64,000 bases of DNA from Capillidium heterosporum (taxonomy: Eukaryota > Entomophthoromycota > Entomophthoromycetes > Entomophthorales > Capillidiaceae). The number at the start of each line of letters is the position of its first letter. Position 1 is the stretch's first letter. Below, one piece after another: positions 9,791 through 21,576 of the stretch. The DNA lies in contig WBMQ01000003.1 in the NCBI GenBank assembly GCA_016630905.1, positions 2,294,001 to 2,358,000 of the forward strand, read 5' to 3'. The position numbers and the translations under genes are program-made. The notes under the pieces were generated by a model. It was not told the origin of the DNA. It was given only the letters and a program-made list of their open reading frames with translations, and did no database searches.

Positions 9791-10980
9791 GTTTTGGACA
9801 TTCTTCATTTTTTAACTTTATCAGAAAGACAACCAATATTTACTTTAAAAAAGTGTATTTGCTTAGGTATATAATTTACCAGTAAAAGCTTTTTTTGGTT
9901 GGGTTAGTGCTAAGCAGTTACCTCTAACAGTGAACTTTTGCTTAGGATTTGACTTGAAAATAAACCACATCTAAATTTCTATATGTATCTTAAATAAACT
10001 TATAGACGCACTATGATCAATATGTGCTTAAGGAAACAAATATACAGGGCTCAAAGCTACAGTATATGAGTAGTATGTCCAAAGTACTTGTAAGTTTAAA
10101 TGATCAACATCTTAAATTTGAGTTTTGGCTATACCTTGTGGAGAAAATTCATCATCTGTAGCCACTAGCTTAGTAGACATATTACCCTTCCAAAACTAAA
10201 CTATAGACAAATTCTCAAGCTACTGTCGTATAGAACATTTTATACATCTATTGGAATCGATGATAAGCTCTGCCCATCTTACAATATGAAGCATATTTGA
10301 AATTGTAGATCGGATAAAAAGTAGAGATGAAATCTTATATCCTATTTAGCTGGAATGAAATGTAGGGCAGTCTTCATCAAACTAGTTGTAAATAGAACTG
10401 GCGAAGCAGTATACCAATTTAACTTTTGTACATTGAAAAACATTAATGTCGTTTAGTATATATAACTGTATCATTGGAATAAAAAGAGTTTATAAATTTA
10501 TAGATGGCTATTTAATTGAAGCCAACATCTCAACTATAACTCTTACCTACACAAATTTACAATACTGCCACTTTCCTCCAAATGATACAATCTACTTATA
10601 CCTACTTATAAATATAAAAATAGGAATTAACGTAACTATTGCCAGTAAGTAAAAGACGTTAAAGGTATGGAAGAACTGCATACCTACAAAAGTAACGGCA
10701 TCCTATCCTTTATCCACATTTTAAACTTTTGTGGGAAATTTAATGTAATGAATGCTAACAAATTAGGAGAAGTAGTAGCATCAATCAACTTAAACAAGTG
10801 CTTAAGAATAACTGTTTGGCCAGGATAAGTGATAAAAGGCTTGCTATATATGGTCAGCTTGGATACAAACATCTTAAAGCAAGCGAAATCTTTTAAAAAG
10901 TAGGTGTAAAAACTTTGCAGTGGTAGTAGATATAAATTTCTAAAATATTTGAATAAGCAATCCTTACTGACAGCTAGGTG
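9791..10980. other. Intergenic, no gene recognised
   Basis: AT-rich, with only short unconvincing frames. It contains the 3' region of the right chitinase gene. Similarity to the other chitinase arm stops at 9790. Confidence 0.4.
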
Positions 10981-10984
10981 TTTG

Positions 10985-11345
10985 AAGTTAACTAAAATCC
11001 TAAAGTGGATGGAAAAGAAAGTATACCTGTCCTCAAACTTGAGGTGAATACTTAGTTTAATTAGATTTATTAATTCAAGGATTTAAGAAATTGGATCTAC
11101 TGGTTCTTGTGCCTAATAAGCTTAGGCTAGTCAAAATTCTCAATCTCTAGCCTAAGCTTTTTGAATTTGGGCTAATATATCAACTAAGTGAAGTATTGGG
11201 CAAGCTCTTCATATTTGAATATGTAGATAAAGGTAAGTTCGATAAAGCTGACAATGATAGGTATTTTTTGGGTAGTTGTGCTAATAAAATATACAAATAT
11301 AATCAGATTCATCAAGCTAGGAAAGTTAGCTTTGATATATTCAAA
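10985..11345 (+). mobile_element. Ty1/copia-like retroelement remnant
   Basis: A conceptual plus-strand reading around 11190-11345 gives FEYVDKGKFDKADND then RYFLGSCANKIYKY and ARKVSFDIFKYPS. This resembles the segment after copia integrase (fGc..vhv..k.rgKfd..a..giFlGy....kgYri....rkv..srdv.F). Upstream, fragments such as GEYLV and LPK..FEFGLIYQL fit a strongly shortened integrase core. Stops and frame changes are present and no LTRs are visible. This is a decayed fragment, not an active element. Confidence 0.45.
11118..11159. repeat. Perfect 13-bp inverted repeat (hairpin)
   Basis: AAGCTTAGGCTAG (11118-11130) and CTAGCCTAAGCTT (11147-11159) are perfect reverse complements separated by 16 nt. 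It lies inside the copia-like remnant. Confidence 0.85.
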
Positions 11346-12696
11346 TATCCTTCTATTTAAGCTGCTATATTATAAGTCAACATAAGTTAAAACTAGACTA
11401 GAAAAGTTGATGAATGGAAGTGAATTATAAGTAATATGAATTAATATAAGCTGCTTTAACTACTACAAGTTGGCTTAAAGTTTATTGTTGATTAAATAAC
11501 TATAAATCAACTTTATACTATACTTTATTAGCTTTCTATATACTTTAACCAATTTTCTACCAAATTTGCATAATTAATACTTTTAATTTTCTCTAAAAAC
11601 TTAATAAGATTGTTATAAAATGCTATTAGAAAAGCTAGGCTATTCTTTTTAAAATTAAATATTTTTAAATTAACTATACTTTACTATTATATTTATTATT
11701 TCCTTATTACTATTAGACCTATTACTTATCTAAAATATATAGTATAATATAAACATATATTTCTAAAGATAAATGAGATAGTAAGTACTTAAGTATCAGC
11801 TAAGTTAAGTAAGTTAAAGCTAATTTTTAAGCTTTAGATTAATAATAATATTAAATACTTTAGATAAAAGGTTGTTTAGCTAATATTTAAAGGATAGATA
11901 TTATAGTTACTAAGTACAACAAAGCTATTTAATCAATATATTAACTAATTGAATAGATAGATTATAGCTAAGATAAATTTAATAGTATATAAAGAAAATA
12001 TAAGCTAATAAGTAAAACTAATAATATTTATCTCAAATCCTAAAAAAAGCCTAGATTTTAAGTAGGAATATCCATTACTTTTTGCTAGTTATTATAAACA
12101 AAAGCTTGATATATTTTGAAACTTCACCTTTATTACACTACAAGTTACACTTTCTATAGTAGTTTAACAGCTTAGTTTAAAGTAATTTATAGAATAAACA
12201 TCTTTTATATAAAAATTTAGGAATTTCTTTAGCTAAATAAAGCTTTTTAAAATTTAAATATCGAATCTAGTACAGCTATACTCAAAATCTAATATAAAGG
12301 GAGTTTAAGTTCAAACTAATTTAGTATATCATTCTATCTACAATTAGTAAAGCTATCTATATAAAATTTAAAACTATAGCTTGTTTATAGTCTAGAAATA
12401 CTATTAAGCCTACTATACTTTTGATTATAAACAACAACACCTCCAAAAAATGAAAACAGGTCACCACCTACCACAGTTAAAGTAACTTTTAGCTTTAGAT
12501 AAAAAAGATGTCCTTTAAAAAGGAATATAATTTCTAACCTGATTTCATGTTGAAATCCTAATTTTTTCCTCCAACTTAGAATTCTCCAACCATCAGCAAA
12601 TCGATTTGAATTTGGATGAAATCAATTCCACCATGCTTCAGGAAACTGCTTAGAAACTTTTAGATCGAAATCAACTTACACCCCTCAACCAGATCC
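11346..12696. other. Very AT-rich decayed stretch
   Basis: Dominated by A, T and TA steps with no coding signal until about 12450, where the composition changes ahead of the COA8-like gene. It probably derives from degraded repeats; no unit could be defined by eye. Confidence 0.4.
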
Positions 12697-13240
12697 ATGA
12701 CTATGGCAACCAAATTCTTCAAGCGACATGTCAGCCAAAGGAGCAATATAAGTAAAGACTTGGTCAGCTCACCACATCCCATATCGCACATAAGAAATGT
12801 CCAATACGCATCAGTAGATCCACATAGCCAAGCTGTAATTTATTTCATCAAAATCAAATTAAACTTTTTATAAAGGCTATAGCGTTAAAGTTGAAGAAGG
12901 AAGAAGTGCAGGCCAATGTCCATAAATTTTGGCTCGACCACAACACTTTGTACTACGACAAGTTAGAAGCTCTTCAAGAAAGTAACTTCACATTTATCTA
13001 GCCTTGTTATTTAAACTAACTTTTACAAAAGCAGAGTCCGGTAAACCAAGTAGCCAAAAGCTGACTGAATTCTACCAGCAGTTTTTAAATGAAACTAGGG
13101 TCCACCATTTCAACTTCCATAAGCAGTACGTCAAGGACAGCTTCCAACTAATTTGGTTAACTTTAAAGTATAAGCTGAGTTGGAGTACTACACCGACAAC
13201 CAAGATTTCCAGCCAATACTTCAACTCAACTACTAAATAA
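12697..13240 (+). CDS. COA8/APOPT1-like mitochondrial protein (DUF2315)
   Basis: Three exons: 12697-12834, 12876-12981, 13032-13240, giving 150 aa with every joint in phase. The N-terminus (MTMATKFFKRHVSQRS) is rich in basic and hydroxyl residues with no acidic residue, as in a mitochondrial presequence; an in-frame second ATG lies at 12703. The core has the two signatures I know from human COA8: the KFWLDHNTLYYDKLEAL segment (human QFWANQN) and the LTEFYQQFLNE ... HKQYVKDSF segment (human MADFYKEFLSKN ... RDWYKRNF). COA8 acts in cytochrome c oxidase assembly or stabilisation in the mitochondrial matrix. The gene lies in an AT-rich, repeat-poor neighbourhood with ordinary short introns. The family call rests on remembered motifs. 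Confidence 0.7.
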
Positions 13241-14151
13241 ATAAGTGTTAAATTATTGCTACATGTGTAAGTTTATAGGTAAGCTCAAGTATAAGGGCTT
13301 TGACAAGAACTTCCATTTAGGTTTATGAAACCAAACAGTTAAATATCAAGTTATTTGTAGAGGCAAATAGTAGTCCAACAATAGGGTTTTCATCTTTTAC
13401 TTTTTGCTTCTAGTAGAAAAATACTTTTTATCCTATAGATTACCATTCTAACTAGATGTATTCCATATAGTCTGAAATAACTATTTACAAACCCATTTAT
13501 ATATATAACTAACGATAGTTAAATATACAAATTCGAATGTACTACTCTATTCAGATATTTTCAAAGTATTAAGATCAATACAAAATCAAACCAAAGGGTT
13601 CAATAAGAATATTTATAGCTAATAAGTATCTAAAGTTTGAATCTCAGAGGCAAGGTGCTCCAAAATACTAGAGAATGAGTAGGTGTAACAGCAATTTATA
13701 AACTCATAGGTAAGAAAGAGCAGCATGTTTAAAAACCATAAGAGGCCAACAATATAAAATCTTTTTAAGCCCACGATATATATATCTCTAGTATCTCACT
13801 CTAATTATAAATACAATCGAAATGTTCAGATAGATCAACTAATAACTGTCAAATTTACCATAGTAAACATAGTAATTGAGTGAACAGTACTCAAATATTC
13901 CTACTGTGCAATTTATCTATTTGATATACAATTCTAAAGAAAAGATAATACAACTGATTAATTTTTTGAGAGCCTATCTATATTTTGAGAAAATATTAGT
14001 CCTTATATTCTTGCCTTTAGACAACGAAACTTTCAAAAGGCCACAAGTCTCAAGATCAACAAGCAATCTAAAACATGCGGTTGGCTGTGCCTAAACTCAA
14101 TCAATTCAAAGGAGCAGCTAGAAAAGCAAAAAGAATTCAAGTGTAAATTTA
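13241..14151. other. Intergenic between COA8-like and proteasome genes
   Basis: These two genes converge here. Nothing coding recognised; the longest frame (13876-14094) shows no family features. Confidence 0.4.
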
Positions 14152-14971
14152 TCAATTAATATTGGCCAAATGGTCACGTATCTCATTAGCCGAAAGTTGA
14201 CGGTACATCGGACCAGGGCTCACGTGATGGGGTAAAGTTTGAGTAGCAGGAGGGTGAGAAACGATAGCGATCTCAATGTTATCTTCTGTCATCAATCCCT
14301 CAAATCCTTCTTTGAGGGTCAAGATGGCAGTATGTACAGCATCGTCGACATCACTTTCTCCGTCGTAACGTTTCTCTAGGAAAGCTTTAGCTCCAATCAT
14401 ATTCTTACCGATGGCGGCGGCTTTCCAAGGGAAATAGCTACCAGAAGGATCAACTTGGTACAGGGTGGGGTCCCCGTTGGCATCGAAACCAGCAATAAGG
14501 AGCGATACGCCAAAAGGTCGTACTCCACCCTTCTGGGTAAATTCCTGCATGACGTTAGCCACTTCCTTTACTAGCATTAAATTGGGTGGGTCGCACTTAT
14601 AAACTCGGTTGTAGGCTTGGGCAATCTTACGGGCTCGTTGAATTAATACTCTCGAGTCGGGGCCCATACCGGCATAAACTGAGCCAATGGAGTGGCAGAT
14701 ACTGCTGACTTTTTCTAAACTTTCGGTTTCTACCAAGATGGAGCCGGCTTTCTTTTCAGTTGCAATGACAACTCCATTTTTGGCTAAATGGAGCGTTAGT
14801 TTGGGTAAGTTAAAAGTATAAATCAAGAAAACTATAGAAATAATAAACATAATTTAGATTACCTTTAATACCAACAGCTGTAGCTCCTTGGGAAACTGCT
14901 GTTAAGGCGTGTTCAATCTGTCCAAGTTTACCGGTGGGAGAGAAAGTTGTCAAAGAGAAGTTGTAACTCAT
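14152..14971 (-). CDS. PRE8: 20S proteasome subunit alpha-2
   Basis: Two exons: 14971-14863 and 14783-14152, separated by a 79-nt intron, 246 aa. It is one of seven alpha-ring subunits that gate the 20S core; alpha subunits carry no catalytic threonine. The N-terminus [23 protein letters not shown] is the alpha-type appendage, followed by [22 protein letters not shown] and [11 protein letters not shown] ... [14 protein letters not shown], all diagnostic of alpha-2 (PSMA2/Pre8). Length is normal (about 235-250). The stop is TGA directly followed by TAA, the only TGA stop among the confident genes here. Expected in nucleus and cytosol with the other proteasome subunits. Confidence 0.95.
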
Positions 14972-15579
14972 GTTTAATGTTCAATACTTTGGCTGCTTAC
15001 ATTATAAAAATACGAAAATATTAGTTAGCTAAACATACAATCATTTCAAATGTCACCTTGTCGTTATAAAGATCTTTGCCCTGGTATAATTTTCTAGTTT
15101 TTAGGTTCACCAAGTAGAGCTACGTAAGCTGGCTACAAACTTATGAAGGCTAAACACTTTATTGGCTATCGAAATAGAATTTAGAATTGGTGGACTTTGA
15201 GCTTGTAAAATTTTACAGTTTAGCACGATACTTTGGCTGCATATACAATTTGCAGCTATGTGGTCAAATTTCCAGTAAACAAAGAGTTTATCCGACAATA
15301 TATACTCCTAGAACATATAGCTTTGTCAACTATTATACCTAGGGTTGTAAACAGAGAGTTGGATATCATGTATTGAGCTTAATTGTATCATGAACACTAA
15401 TGATGGTTCTCTGAATCTAAAACTGCTTTTATCTTCAAAATATATGAATACAGTTTATGGATATAGTTTATAAATATTCTAACAAATAGAAAACAAGTGA
15501 AATCAAGAGTGGGTTTACATGACTGCAGAAGTTGAAACCAAACACTTTTTATTTTGCTGACGGATTAAGGTTATTTGAA
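14972..15579. other. Intergenic upstream of proteasome gene
   Basis: Holds the proteasome promoter on the minus strand. No other feature recognised. Confidence 0.4.
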
Positions 15580-18500
15580 ATGTCATACAACAGCTGGCCT
15601 CCAGAGGAAGGTTCAAGGAGCTCGAGATACTATAGCTCACGCGACTACAACAAATATCAAAAAAAGACAAGTGCAGGGCAAAACCAAAGCATGGGTAGTT
15701 AGATGATGTAGGTGCCGACAACAAGGGTTTCCAATATAGGAAAGATAAAAAACAGATTATAAGAGAGATTCGAATTACCAAAATAAATCACCTTCTAGAT
15801 ATTATTACCAAGATTCAACTTACAATAAACCTTTTCGGGATTTTAATAGGGATCGAAGCTATCAACACAGTTACAATAATAGTAAAACTAGGAACAGCAG
15901 CAATTATTTAGACAATAAGTACGGGTACGATGAGCACAGCAGTAGGAATTTAAGATACAAGGATGGTTATGCAGGTTTACGAAAAGGCTACAACTATAAG
16001 AGCTATGACAATTACAATAGTTTGGTAAGTAGAAGCAATAAGAATGGATCGAAATATAAGGGTACTGCAGACCTCAGGACCCTTACACTACTAATGAAAA
16101 ATACAGCTATGGTAGAAAGGATTATAGCTACAGCAACACATACGATAAATCAGTCAGCAAAGAATGTAATCGAACCGAACGAGAAGGATACAAGAATAAA
16201 TATGATCCTTATCCACCCAACAGCAACTATCAAAAAGGCTCAGGCTACAGCGATGGATACAGTAAAGGTAATTTCTGTGACAAGTATGTCGGAGATAAGG
16301 AGAATAAGTACAACAAATATGGAAAGCATAATGACTACGATGACTCGAACACCAAGTCAGGCCATGGATATGGGGATTGAAATAAAGCCAAGTCTAGGGG
16401 GTATGGTGAATACAACGATCGTGATGAGGATAAGTTTGGTAATTATGGAGGCTCAAATCGAGATAAAGAAGTATCTTACAGAAGTTCAGAACAAAATGGT
16501 TCTGAAAAACTTATACTAAAACTACTCCTAAAGGTGACTGGACTTCATCCCGTAAAAGGCACGAATGAGACGAAGAAGCACTTGACTCTGCTGAGGACAA
16601 GGAGCCTGAAAAGGATCCATTCGGTGAAGAAAACTACGTTTTATCGAGGATTAACCCCAAAAAGTGCCAAGATGTACAAATCAAAGCTATGGGTAAAGAC
16701 ACTCCTCCAACTACATTGGTAACTATACCTCTTCGCTTAAGCACTAACATCAATTAGTTTAACAAGGCTGGTATCCATCCTACAAGTTTTGCCAATATCA
16801 AAAATGCCAAATACTTTGAACTTCAATTCAAATAGAATTTTACATTTGCTTATTATATACAATATTTTAGAACTATACGATTCCTATTACTTTAAATGGT
16901 TTAGATCCTATGGTCTGCACTCAAAAAATATAAAAAAGTACATTATTTTAGTTAACATTATTAAGGACTCGGGAAGATTGCTGCATTCCTTTTACCTATA
17001 TTTTCAAGCTTTACTACGAACTTCTTAAGCCCAAACAACTCATTAGCCCCGAGGTAACTAGTTACTGGGATTCGTATTGCCGAGACTCTTGTTCCAGGAT
17101 CGTCGCCCCTACCGCACTTATTCTAGCACCTACACATGAATTAGTCGGCCAAATATTTAATGAGTGTTGAAAAATATTTTTACCTATAAAAATGTACTAA
17201 TGTGTGATTTATAGTTTTATAAAAAACTAAACTTAGGCCATGGTAAAGGGTTATCAAATTTCCAACTAAATGCAGTTGGTTTACTTTACAGCAGTATATC
17301 AACTGGTGAACAGACATGTGAACTTGAAGGTAGATGTGGTATCCTCATCGCCACTCCAGGAAGACCAAATGATTTCACTGAGCAATGCAAAGTAAGCTTG
17401 AAGAATATTTGGTAATATTTAAAAGTAATCCTACTGACATGTGTTTTTATATTTGCAATAATAGATGAAGCGGATAGGATGCTTGAGATGAGTTTTAATG
17501 ATTGTATTAAGATCATTCTCAGTGGAAGTAGCCATTGTTAACCCAGCTTATCTTACTCTTTTTTAGATTGCTCTTTATCCGATAAGTATCAGACTATGCT
17601 GCTTTCGATAGCTTTCTCCAAAAATGTTCGCCAGATGGCTAAAATTATATCCAACTTTACCTTTTTTAGCCGTCTGGAGGTAATCTCTGATGTATATAAC
17701 AGCTCTAACCATTTGTATAAGGTTGGCGATACTATATCCAATAGTTTTCAACAAGTAAGGCATCTAAACACTTATGTTCTAAACAACTTTAGAGTAAATT
17801 AGTCAACAGCTTTGATAAGCGCGATTCTCTCATAGATATACTCCTTAACTAGGAACCCTGCAAAACATTAGTCTTCGTCGAGACGAAACGTGGCGCTGAT
17901 ATTTTTGATTTTTTATATAAAAAGGGACTACCCTATACCTTAATCCATGATGATAGAACTTATACTACAAGGAAAGATATTATTTTAGTTTTTAGGTAAC
18001 TTTTGCTTTGATTCATTTTGAAGTTAATGCCGACTATATTTAGAAAGGATCAAACTCTTATTTTAATCATTAAAGCAGTGACTGCGCATAGGTTGGATAT
18101 CAGGCATATCATCAACCATTCTCTTTCCTTGAATATTGATAATTATATCCATCGGAGTGATCGTACTGCTAGAACCTAGAACAAAGGCACAGTGATCTCC
18201 TTTTCAATTCCAACAATCGGTCCCTTGCCCCTGGTTTTATCAAACTACTACACGAAACGTGGCATGTCCCTGAGTTTTTATTTCAATATGAAGCAGATCA
18301 GTTTACTGACATTTCTACTACTGGCTGATTTAAAAGGGGCTACAATAACTTTGCTGGAGATGGTATAGATCCCAATGAAGCTGAATGGAGTAATATCCAA
18401 GAAAGCTACGGTGATGAGTACAGCAACAGCTCTTATAACAACCATAACAGTGACCATGGATCGAAATCGCAAAGGTAAGGAGATAGTTCCAGTAAGAAGG

Positions 18501-19475
18501 GCGATAGTTCACAAATTGACAATGGGTGGGGAAATATACCATTTAAAGCCTCCAATGACAACAAGAATATAGGATGAGGTAACGAGCTCAGCAATTCGAG
18601 AAGAGTCGATAACGGTTGGAGAAAGAAGGAGACTACAGCTACCGGTTGGAACTCCAAAGATATCAACCGTTCCACTATTAATAATACTAACATTGGCTGA
18701 GTACCAAGAAGGACGACAGGTCGATCTGAGATATCAAGTTTCCATCCAATAGGTGAGTTTTTAATCAGAAGGAGGATAGCCAAACGAGTTCGGATACTAA
18801 AGGAAACGATCATAATACCACCAGTAATTCTGAGATTGGATGAGGGATCAAGAAGAGGCGACAAACCTGCAATAAGCGGCAGGGAATCCTTCAAAAAGGA
18901 AGAACCTAAAAATGGTTGGGATTTTAAAGTTAACGAGCACAACCCTTCCAATAATTCGGATATCAATTGGAGTATCAAGAAGGACAATAAACTCGCCTGG
19001 GATACCAATTCTGTATCAGTTGATTGGGATTTCGGTAAGAATAAGCCTGAAGTTGAGAATGTGAATGAGGTGTATGCTTCAAAAATGAAAGAGGATATAC
19101 TATCGAACTTAGGATAGGATGGGCTTAAAAAGGAGAATCAGCCTAATGACCAAGTAGGCTCGACTGAAATAGGATGGAGTGGGCCCAGGAAGGAGAATTT
19201 CAATCTCTTCAATAGTAACGACCAGGATGTACCTTAGCCTACTGGTTCATTCGATACTAATGGCAGTCAACCCATTCAAGAATAATTCAAGGCTTCTAAT
19301 CAAGGTAACCCATGTTTAACTAAAACATTCTAACCATTGAAAGATAAACCTAGTCCTTCAGCTTTCCAATTGGATCAAGTAAATTACAATCCAAAAGACA
19401 ACTCGGTCGATAAACTGAATGGTAAAGATACCAAGAATAACATCATCGAATCCTGGAAAAGGCTATTGAAAATAT
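15580..19475 (+). pseudogene. Broken DED1/Vasa-type DEAD-box RNA helicase with GW-rich tail
   Basis: The motif order of the DED1 family can be followed through several frames. An N-terminal Tyr/Asn/Arg/Gly-rich region (15580-16620) starts with an intact ATG. Then come motif I as GLGKIAAFLLPIFS (about 16970), Ia as LAPTHELVGQIF (about 17125), motif II as IDEADRMLEMSF (17461-17496), an SAT-like SIAF (about 17605), LVFVETKRGADIF (about 17870) and motif VI as YIHRSDRTAR (about 18150). A long C-terminal Lys/Asn/Ser region (18370-19460) has repeated GW/WD/NW units. Frameshifts, stops and degraded key residues (GKT to GKI, HRIGRTGR to HRSDRTAR) show it is dead. Several stops fall where Trp is expected after Gly (GGA TGA at about 18575 and 18841; TAG at about 19115). 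An intact DED1 presumably exists elsewhere. Ends are approximate. Confidence 0.85.
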
Positions 19476-20166
19476 TGATTTGTAGCTGCTTTTTTCTATT
19501 AAAGTTGCTTTGTAGTATTGATAGGATCGCCCTCTCAAAATATTTGTTTAGTGTTAAATTTCATAGCTATAATTATATCTTTTTATTTAAAATATTTATA
19601 TATCCTATTGATATCCTTCATATTTTAAAATTCTTATATTAAAAATGATGTTAATTAGTCATTATAAATTATAAAGCCTATACAAAGTATGTTCATCCAA
19701 TACAACTGTATAATCGAATATAAATAGCTGTTGCTGAAGGTGATTTCTTTTATGTATAGAACTTAAGACATTATTGATATATCGATATGGAGTTTGTCTA
19801 GTAATAAAGTCAAAGTAGCCCTTCTCAATCGATAACCCTATGCCAATATAGTAGGCGGAGGTAAATGATCAGTCTCCTTAACTGCGATAAATTTAATATA
19901 GCTTTGCGCTTTAGTTTAAGTTTTCCAGTGTTTTATAAATTCAGCACTTTTATTTAATAACCAAAATCTCTACAATTTCAACTTAGAAGCGCCAAATCCA
20001 TTTGGATTCATTTCAAAGTAACTGACAACTCACCTTTTGGCTTACCCCAATAAAATGGATCTATTTTTTGCCAAATACAGCAAAGTTTTGTGATGCAGTA
20101 CCCATTACAAAGCTTCCAATTCGCTTGTTTGTTCCTTTGGATTGTAAATTTTTGCACTAAAGAAAA
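19476..20166. other. Intergenic upstream of PA2G4-like gene
   Basis: AT-rich 3' part of the helicase pseudogene region followed by the PA2G4-like promoter. No separate gene recognised. Confidence 0.4.
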
Positions 20167-21576
20167 ATGTCTGCCAGTGAAGCTGCCGCTACCAAAGTTG
20201 AAAAGGAAATTGATAACACCATCAACAACCCCGAAGTTGCTTTAAAGTTCAAGAAGGCCTCCTTGATCGCCCAAGGTATCTACTACCATAGATCTATTTT
20301 AACGTTTTAAGGTGCCCTCTCCCTCGTCGTTGAGAAAGCCGTCGAAGGCGCCAAGATTATCGACTTGTGTAATGCTGGTGATGAATATATGGTTCAAGAG
20401 GCCGCTAAGGTCTACAAGGGCAAGAAGATTAGCAGAGGTACAAATTTTGTTGGGTTTATACTCACATTTTAGGTATCGCTTTCCCCACCTGCATATCGTT
20501 GAACAACATTGCCTGCCATGTCTCTCCATTGAAGTCCGACCCCGAAGCTGAAATCACTTTAGCTAAGGGTGACTTAGTAAAGATGTATTTTCACAATATA
20601 GTTTTATCTAATGTTTTTAAAGTGAATTAGGTGCTCAAATCGATGGCTTCCCAGGTGTTATGGCCCACTCTTTCGTTGTTGGTGCCACTAAAGTATTTAT
20701 TACTTTCAATTCTATGCTCACAGTTTAGGATGAACCCGTTACTGGCAAAAAAGCTGATGCTATCTTGGCTGCCTACTACGCCACCGAAGCTGCCTTCCGT
20801 CTAGTCCGCCCTGGCCACAGCGTAACCTTTTGCCTATACAATTTATTTACAGCCGTAGTCTTTTGAAGTCACTGATACTGTGCAGAAGGTCTGTGAAGTT
20901 TACGGTACCAAGCCTTCGGAGGGCTCCCTCTCCCACAGCTTGGAGAAGGATGTATTGGAAGGAAGCAAGCAGATCATTATGAACCCCAACGAATCGCAGC
21001 GCAAATCTACTACCCGCTTTGAATTCCAGCCCAACGAAGTCTACTCTATCCTAGTCGTCGCCTCGACTGCACAGGGCAAAGTATTGCCTATTTGGTTCAT
21101 TAACTTATTGTTCTAGTTCAAAGAGACCTCTGTCCGCACCACCGTATACTCGCGTACCGACTCCAACTACAGCCTCAAGATGGCTGCTGCCAAGAAGGTC
21201 TACAACGAGATCAAATCCCACGGCAAGTTCCCCTTCTCCCTACGGTACCTTTCTATCTCCCACTCCAAACTAACTATCCATTAGCTCGTTGGAGGATGAG
21301 AAGATGGCCCGTATGGGCATTGTCGAATGCACACGCTCCGGTATTGTCTCCAAGTACGACGTCGTTGGTGAGAAATCGGGTGAGTTCGTCGCTACTTTCA
21401 TGTACACCGTCTTAGTTCAAGCTAACGGTAACGTCCGCATCACCAACTTCCCTGTCGATTTGGATTTGTACCAGTCGGACAAGAAGATTGAAGATGAGGA
21501 GATCCTCAAGTTGTTGGCCACTGATGTCACCAAGAAGGCCAAGGCCTCCAAGCCTAAGGCTGACAAGTCGGAGTAA
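20167..21576 (+). CDS. PA2G4/EBP1 (Cdb4-like) protein, methionine-aminopeptidase fold
   Basis: Eight exons: 20167-20275, 20312-20437, 20473-20584, 20623-20692, 20729-20821, 20859-21080, 21117-21244, 21285-21576; 383 aa, all phases consistent, introns 35-40 nt. Homologues (human PA2G4, S. pombe Cdb4) have the pita-bread aminopeptidase fold without peptidase activity, bind RNA and pre-60S ribosomes, and shuttle between nucleus and cytosol. Recognisable segments: [63 protein letters not shown], and the C-terminal [19 protein letters not shown]. The Lys-rich C-terminus ([14 protein letters not shown]) matches the basic tail of the family. Length is close to human PA2G4 (394). Function is inferred from family. 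Confidence 0.92.

Noticed and set aside
18433-19008. 191-codon minus-strand ORF
   Set aside because: It is the antisense shadow of the low-complexity tail of the helicase pseudogene; no start context or family features.
15580-19475. Reassignment of TGA to Trp to rescue the helicase reading frame
   Set aside because: TAG and TAA stops and frameshifts also interrupt it, and no confident gene here uses TGA for Trp.
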